A stretch of 9,546 bases of DNA from CAYMPH01 sp964392365 (GTDB lineage: Bacteria; Spirochaetota; UBA4802; UBA5550), in assembly GCA_964392365.1 (NCBI GenBank), contig CAYMPH010000031.1, positions 1 through 9,546 of the forward strand, in the 5' to 3' direction. Below the pieces are notes generated by a model. The model was not told the DNA's origin and did not search any database. It saw nothing but the letters and a program-made list of their open reading frames with translations. Shown here one piece after another: positions 6,220-9,546 of this stretch. The translations under genes were made by a program, and so were the position numbers. The stretch's first letter is position 1. Each line of letters opens with the position of its first letter.

Positions 6220-6241
6220 GGGGAAAAATAAAACAATGAAT

Positions 6242-6272
6242 CCCTTAACTTAATGGCATTGGGATTTAAGGG
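6242..6272 (+). promoter_or_regulatory. Leader hairpin upstream of etfB
   Basis: CCCTTAA (6242-6248) pairs with TTAAGGG (6266-6272) over a 17-nt loop. An alternative pairing uses AATCCC (6239-6244) with GGGATT (6261-6266). The two share the CCC at 6242-6244, and both use T6266, so they exclude each other. They end about 20 nt before the etfB ribosome site (AAAGGA, 6293-6298). A control role is possible but there is no match to a known riboswitch. Confidence 0.3.
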
Positions 6273-6305
6273 CATTTAAACATTATATATAGAAAGGAAC
6301 GTGTT

Positions 6306-7079
6306 ATGAAAATACTCGTTTGCATAAAACAGGTTGCAGATGTAGACTCCAGTCTAAGGCTTAACAGCGATTCCTCATGGATAGAGGAAGATGATAAAAT
6401 TGCATATATGATGAACCGCTACGATGAATATGCCCTTGAGGAAGCTCTTCTTATCAAAGATGTGATTCCCGGAACAAAAGTTGATGTTATTTCAATCGGG
6501 CCTGCCCGTGCAGTATCAGTAGTAAAAAAATCTCTGGAGAAGGGTGCAGATAACGGCATTCATGTATTATGCGATAATCCCGCTTTATCTGCTGTCAGGA
6601 CTTCATCAGCAATAGCTCAATATGCAGAAGATAAAAATTATGATATTATTTTCACCGGAGTTATGTCTGAAGATTTAATGCAGAGTCAGGTTGGCCCGAT
6701 GACAGCTTCATTTCTTTCAATTCCGTGCGCAGTTTCTGTTGTTAAATCTGAACTGATAAATAATTCATCTTCTGTTTCAGCTGATTCGGAACTTGAAGGC
6801 GGAATTATTGAAAAAATAGAAATCGATCTGCCCTGCCTGATTGCTGTTCAGACAGGGACTAACAGGCCGCGTTATCCATCTCTATCGAATGTTATGCGTG
6901 CGAGGTCAATGGAAGTCGTTTCAATGAAAATAGAGAATTTTAAAATTCCGGAAAGTTTTGAGGAACTGCTATCAGTTGAGTATCCACCTGTATCTTCAAA
7001 GGGAATTATAATTAATGGAAGCAGCGAAGATAAGGCTGATAAGCTTCTTGATCTTCTTCATGAAAAGGCTATAATATGA
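6306..7079 (+). CDS. etfB: Electron transfer flavoprotein subunit beta
   Basis: A 257-residue ETF beta subunit of normal length. It shows VCIKQVADV (5-13), MMNRYDEYALEEAL (35-48), IGPARA (64-69), GADNGI (80-85), the nucleotide-loop region FTGVMSEDLMQSQVGP (116-131) and NRPRYPSLSNVMRARS (186-201). The last corresponds to the recognition loop by which ETF docks on acyl-CoA dehydrogenases, with L193 near the human Leu195 position. The loop reads DLMQ where most family members have DGDT, so AMP or FAD binding may differ. With EtfA it would carry electrons from acyl-CoA dehydrogenases to the quinone pool or another acceptor. ATG 6306 follows AAAGGA (6293-6298) by 7 nt. It is divergent from the acyl-CoA operon and overlaps etfA by 4 bp. 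Confidence 0.95.
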   Translation: MKILVCIKQVADVDSSLRLNSDSSWIEEDDKIAYMMNRYDEYALEEALLIKDVIPGTKVDVISIGPARAVSVVKKSLEKGADNGIHVLCDNPALSAVRTSSAIAQYAEDKNYDIIFTGVMSEDLMQSQVGPMTASFLSIPCAVSVVKSELINNSSSVSADSELEGGIIEKIEIDLPCLIAVQTGTNRPRYPSLSNVMRARSMEVVSMKIENFKIPESFEELLSVEYPPVSSKGIIINGSSEDKADKLLDLLHEKAII

Positions 7080-8074
7080 AAGAAAAAAATTATAAAATAA
7101 TTGCAGTTCTCGATTCTATAGAAGATAAGCTGATTCAGCAGAGCCTTGAGCTTATCGCATTTGCTGATAGCTTTTCATCAGGAGATTTATCAGGTACGCT
7201 TATTGTTGTTCCGGGGAAAAATGTTATGCAGCTCTGCGGATCAATATCAGACAAATACGGAATTGATACTGCTGCAGTTGAGCATGAAAATTTATTTTAT
7301 CCCGATCCGGAAATTCTTTCAGAGATTCTCCTTGAAGTCATTGATGATTATAAGCCGGAAATGATAGTGTTTACACACGCAGTAAGAAACTGCCAGATTG
7401 CTGCTAAGCTTTCTGTGCCAATGAAATCATCATCAGTAACTGCAGTGGAATCATTTTTTAAAGATGACAAAGGGTTTATTTTACAGAGATCAATTTTTAA
7501 CGGCAAGCTGAAGCAGAATATCCGTCCATGTACTCCGTTTAAAATTTTAACAGTTCTTTCAGGAGCTTACACTCTTACTGAAAAGAAAATTCCATATAAT
7601 AATAATGCATCAGTGAAGAAAATTAATAGCGGTATTGATACAAAAGGATATAAAGCAATTTCGATATCAGAGGAAACAGACAGCGGCATTAAGCTTGAAG
7701 ATGCGGATGTCATTGTTTCTATTGGAAGAGGAATAGGCAAGGAGGATAACCTTGAGCTGATACGCAATACTGCTGCTATTTTTTCTAACTCCGCGATAGG
7801 TGCATCGAGACCTGTCTGCGACCAGAAGTGGCTGCCTTTTAATCATCAGGTAGGCATCACGGGAAAAACTGTATCTCCGAAACTTTACATGGCGTGCGGA
7901 ATATCCGGGTCACAGCAGCATATTGCAGGTATGAAAAATTCTCAATGCATTGTTGCAGTAAATAAAGATCCCAATGCTTCAATATTTTCCATTGCTGATT
8001 ATATTATTATAGAAGATCTTCTTTCTTTTCTGCCTGTGCTTATTAAAAAGAATAAAGAAAGAGTTGCGGTTTAA
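7076..8074 (+). CDS. etfA: Electron transfer flavoprotein subunit alpha
   Basis: A 332-residue ETF alpha subunit. The C-terminal FAD domain is canonical: VSIGRGIG (214-221), GASRPV (242-247), QVGITGKTVSPKLYMACG (258-275), GISGSQQHIAGM (275-286) and NKDPNASIFSIADY (296-309). Two small departures are Ile261 where Gln is usual (QVGQTGK) and Ser279 where Ala is usual (GISGA). The N-terminal domain (1 to about 190) is poorly conserved, as often in this family. The start ATG overlaps the etfB stop (ATGA), and AAAAGG (7063-7068) inside etfB lies 7 nt upstream, so the two are translationally coupled. No ETF-quinone oxidoreductase or ferredoxin-type gene follows, so the electron acceptor is not visible. 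Confidence 0.96.
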   Translation: MKEKNYKIIAVLDSIEDKLIQQSLELIAFADSFSSGDLSGTLIVVPGKNVMQLCGSISDKYGIDTAAVEHENLFYPDPEILSEILLEVIDDYKPEMIVFTHAVRNCQIAAKLSVPMKSSSVTAVESFFKDDKGFILQRSIFNGKLKQNIRPCTPFKILTVLSGAYTLTEKKIPYNNNASVKKINSGIDTKGYKAISISEETDSGIKLEDADVIVSIGRGIGKEDNLELIRNTAAIFSNSAIGASRPVCDQKWLPFNHQVGITGKTVSPKLYMACGISGSQQHIAGMKNSQCIVAVNKDPNASIFSIADYIIIEDLLSFLPVLIKKNKERVAV

Positions 8075-8084
8075 AATAGAAAAC

Positions 8085-8095
8085 GGGGTCAGAGC
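8085..8095. repeat. GGGGTCAGAGC, third copy of the dispersed repeat
   Basis: This 11-mer starts 11 bp after the etfA stop codon and is the exact reverse complement of the right end of the 6150-6219 element. No second end is found in the 8096-8253 spacer, so it is a solo or eroded copy. The rest of that spacer to the promoter at 8166 shows no gene and no clear terminator. Confidence 0.5.
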
Positions 8096-8165
8096 CTCCT
8101 TATCCTAAACTATTTATAAAAAACAATTGCACACTTCCCTTCAAATGTATTTTTTCATTAATGAT

Positions 8166-8194
8166 TTGACAAAAGAATATTCCTTACTTATAAA
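8166..8194 (+). promoter_or_regulatory. Sigma70-type promoter of the hydrolase gene
   Basis: TTGACA (8166-8171) and TATAAA (8189-8194) are separated by exactly 17 bp: a perfect -35 and a one-mismatch -10. Transcription would begin near 8201, leaving an untranslated leader of about 50 nt before ATG 8254. This is the best promoter in the window and separates the hydrolase from the etf operon. Confidence 0.75.
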
Positions 8195-8200
8195 AGACAG

Positions 8201-8220
8201 ATAATCCATCTTCGGATTAT
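8201..8220 (+). promoter_or_regulatory. 5'-end stem-loop in the hydrolase mRNA leader
   Basis: ATAATCC (8201-8207) and GGATTAT (8214-8220) form a perfect 7-bp stem with a six-base loop ATCTTC. It falls at the predicted transcription start, so the mRNA would begin with a hairpin, a known way to protect the 5' end from decay. It leaves the ribosome site AAGGGGA (8238-8244) free. Confidence 0.4.
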
Positions 8221-8253
8221 TTAAATCAAAATATATAAAGGGGATATCGCTAC

Positions 8254-9177
8254 ATGAAATCATCAACTTTTACTTTTAAAAATTCAGACAATATGGATGT
8301 CTTTGTATATAAGTGGGAGCCTTCAGGAAAACCGAAAGCAGTTGTGCAGATTTCTCATGGAATGGCAGAGCAGGCAAGCAGGTATGAGCGTTTTGCTAAA
8401 GCACTTACTGATGAAGGTTTCGCAGTTTATGCAAATGATCACAGAGGACATGGAAAAACAGCAGGCACTCTTGATAAAGCCGGTATATTTGCTCCCAAAG
8501 ATGGTTTTTTCAGGACAATGGAAGATATGAGAACTTTGAATCAGATGATAAAAAAAGAAAATGCAGGCACTCCTGTATTTCTTTTCGGACACAGTATGGG
8601 GTCATTTCTTGCTCAGGCTTACATATCCCGCTACGGATCTGAATTGAAAGGATGCATTCTTTCAGCTACAGCTGGAGATGGCGGAGCATTGATCAGTGTA
8701 GCAAATTTAATAGCGAGAGTTGTTTCACTTATTTACGGCCGCAATACTAAAAGCCCCACACTTGATAAAATGAGCTTCGGCGCATTTAATAATGCATTCA
8801 AACCCAACCGTACTGCATTTGACTGGCTGAGCCGGGATAATGCTGAAGTAGATAAATATATCAATGACCCTTGGTGCGGATTTATCTGTACAGCCGGTTT
8901 CTTTTTTGATTTAACCAAAGGCCTTCTTGATACACATTCCGGTTCGCGCATGGCAGCTATTCCGAAAACACTTCCTATATATGCTGTTGCCGGGGCAAAT
9001 GATCCTGTTGGAAATAAGGGGAAAAGTGTTATGCAGCTTGTAGATGCATACAAAAAGCTCGACATCAAAGATGTAAGTGTCAAGTTATATGAAGATACAC
9101 GCCATGAAATTTTAAATGAAATTAACCGTGATGAAGTTACAAAAGATATTGTTAACTGGTTAAAAAGTCACCTCTAA
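8254..9177 (+). CDS. Alpha/beta hydrolase, monoacylglycerol lipase or lysophospholipase type
   Basis: A 307-residue serine hydrolase of the monoglyceride lipase/PldB (Hydrolase_4) group. The strand and oxyanion motif ISHGMAE is at 33-39, DHRGHGKT at 62-69, and the nucleophile elbow GHSMGS at 112-117 (S114). Acid D250 is in AGANDPVG, and base H284 in DTRHEILNE. Residues about 140-230 form the lid or cap region, which contains a hydrophobic FICTAGFFFDL. No signal peptide or membrane segment is seen, so it is likely cytoplasmic, releasing fatty acids from monoglycerides or lysophospholipids that could feed the acyl-CoA genes nearby. AAGGGGA (8238-8244) lies 9 nt before ATG 8254. It has its own promoter and terminator, so it is a single-gene unit. 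The exact substrate is unknown. Confidence 0.93.
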   Translation: MKSSTFTFKNSDNMDVFVYKWEPSGKPKAVVQISHGMAEQASRYERFAKALTDEGFAVYANDHRGHGKTAGTLDKAGIFAPKDGFFRTMEDMRTLNQMIKKENAGTPVFLFGHSMGSFLAQAYISRYGSELKGCILSATAGDGGALISVANLIARVVSLIYGRNTKSPTLDKMSFGAFNNAFKPNRTAFDWLSRDNAEVDKYINDPWCGFICTAGFFFDLTKGLLDTHSGSRMAAIPKTLPIYAVAGANDPVGNKGKSVMQLVDAYKKLDIKDVSVKLYEDTRHEILNEINRDEVTKDIVNWLKSHL

Positions 9178-9181
9178 GGTT

Positions 9182-9215
9182 GTAATAAAAGGCGGTGAAA
9201 ACCGCCTTTTATTAC
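9182..9215. terminator. Strong intrinsic terminator after the hydrolase gene
   Basis: GTAATAAAAGGCGG (9182-9195) and CCGCCTTTTATTAC (9202-9215) form a perfect 14-bp stem with a TGAAAA loop, starting 5 bp after the hydrolase stop codon. The GC-rich core is flanked by A's on one side and T's on the other, so it can act in either direction. Confidence 0.88.
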
Positions 9216-9264
9216 CCAGCATTTTTTATTTTTAATACAAAAATACTTTTAACAAATATTTATA

Positions 9265-9302
9265 TTGACAAAGCATAAGAAATATTTATCTTATTATATA
9301 AT
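9265..9302 (+). promoter_or_regulatory. Candidate promoter for the right-edge ATPase gene
   Basis: A perfect TTGACA is at 9265-9270. The best-spaced -10 is TATCTT (9287-9292) at 16 bp. A perfect TATAAT is at 9297-9302, but it is 26 bp from the -35 box and so cannot use it. Which -10 is used is not clear from sequence. Confidence 0.5.
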
Positions 9303-9361
9303 GAAGATTTATAAAGTCCTGTTTCTGTAGATTTAAATTATTTTTTTTAGGAGGACTATAA

Positions 9362-9546
9362 TTGGAAAATGATCAGGTGAAAATCAGTATAGTGATAAAA
9401 CCGACATGGAATCTTGTCAAGGAGGTTCAGGTCAAGGCTGAGACTTTTATGAAGGGAAAAAATATGAGCCCTGACGTAATCGACGCGGCAATCATGTGCT
9501 CTACTGAACTAATTGAAAATGCAGTTAAATACGGTGCAGAAAAACC
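9362..9546 (+). CDS. GHKL ATPase domain protein (RsbW-like anti-sigma kinase), 5' part only
   Basis: The gene runs off the window; 61 codons are visible. Start TTG 9362 follows a full AGGAGG (9349-9354) with a 7-nt spacer, and there is no in-frame ATG until about codon 30, so a TTG start is well supported. The protein begins ENDQVKISIVIKPTWNLVKE, a beta strand then a helix as in RsbW/SpoIIAB-like proteins. It reaches STELIENAVKYG (residues 47-58), which matches the N-box of the GHKL ATPase fold with its Mg-binding Asn (N53). Such stand-alone domains are usually anti-sigma kinases or parts of phosphorylation switches. The G boxes lie beyond the window edge, so activity cannot be judged. Confidence 0.75.
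   Translation, partial: MENDQVKISIVIKPTWNLVKEVQVKAETFMKGKNMSPDVIDAAIMCSTELIENAVKYGAEK

Larger units (their letters stand above)
5945..6305. promoter_or_regulatory. Divergent control region between the acyl-CoA operon and etfBA
   Basis: This 361-bp stretch has no convincing gene. Going rightward it holds a long inverted repeat (5958-6008), a near-perfect palindrome (6018-6047), the ten-base direct repeat CATTTAAACA (6057-6066 and 6273-6282), an 8-bp hairpin (6118-6147), a 70-bp repeat element (6150-6219) and a 7-bp hairpin just before etfB (6242-6272). The second CATTTAAACA continues to TAAACATT (6277-6284), the same eight bases as the right half of the palindrome. Promoters for both directions must lie here, but none matches the consensus well. 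Confidence 0.6.

Noticed and set aside
6220..6305. Riboswitch upstream of etfB
   Set aside because: Two short alternative stems are present, but no conserved riboswitch core could be recognised.
9301..9330. Nine-codon mini-cistron ahead of the ATPase gene
   Set aside because: No ribosome site precedes it and its ATG lies at the expected transcription start, so translation is unlikely.

Overview
This is an AT-rich bacterial chromosomal window dominated by fatty acyl-CoA metabolism. A six-gene leftward operon encodes a histidine-phosphatase-like protein, an acyl-CoA dehydrogenase, a TetR regulator, an APH-type kinase, a 3-hydroxyacyl-CoA dehydrogenase and an SDR. It faces a divergent rightward pair encoding both subunits of an electron-transfer flavoprotein (ETF). 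Flanking genes are a small coiled-coil membrane protein at the left edge, a monoglyceride-lipase-like hydrolase on the right, and the 5' end of a GHKL ATPase (RsbW-like) gene at the right edge. Strong AGGAGG-type ribosome sites, dedicated ETF genes and AT-rich spacers fit an uncultured Gram-negative lineage such as Spirochaetota or Desulfobacterota. The lineage is a weak guess: there is no rRNA or other marker.

Layout: 37-324 (+) small protein; 325-466 spacer with a GCTCTGACCC motif and a perfect 32-bp palindrome that ends the leftward operon; 467-5920 (-) operon with gaps of about 5 to 46 bp; 5945-6305 divergent control region with a long inverted repeat, a near-perfect 30-bp palindrome and a 70-bp REP/MITE-like element; 6306-8074 (+) etfB-etfA, overlapping at ATGA; 8075-8253 spacer with a third repeat copy and a consensus sigma70-type promoter; 8254-9177 (+) hydrolase, followed by a strong terminator; 9178-9361 spacer with a TTGACA box; 9362-9546 (+) partial ATPase gene with a TTG start.

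The main biological idea concerns the dehydrogenase and the kinase. They are separate proteins matching the two halves of the mammalian fusion enzymes ACAD10/ACAD11, and the pair LvaC/LvaA of the Pseudomonas putida levulinate pathway. In those systems the kinase phosphorylates a 4-hydroxyacyl-CoA and the dehydrogenase-like enzyme removes the phosphate, so the chain can enter ordinary beta-oxidation as a 3-hydroxyacyl-CoA. The SDR and the 3-hydroxyacyl-CoA dehydrogenase would supply the flanking redox steps. The TetR protein would sense an acyl-CoA and act at the 6018-6047 palindrome, possibly controlling the ETF genes too. The phosphatase-like first gene lacks its second catalytic histidine, so its role is open. 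No acyl-CoA ligase, thiolase, enoyl-CoA hydratase or LvaB-like gene is present in the window.
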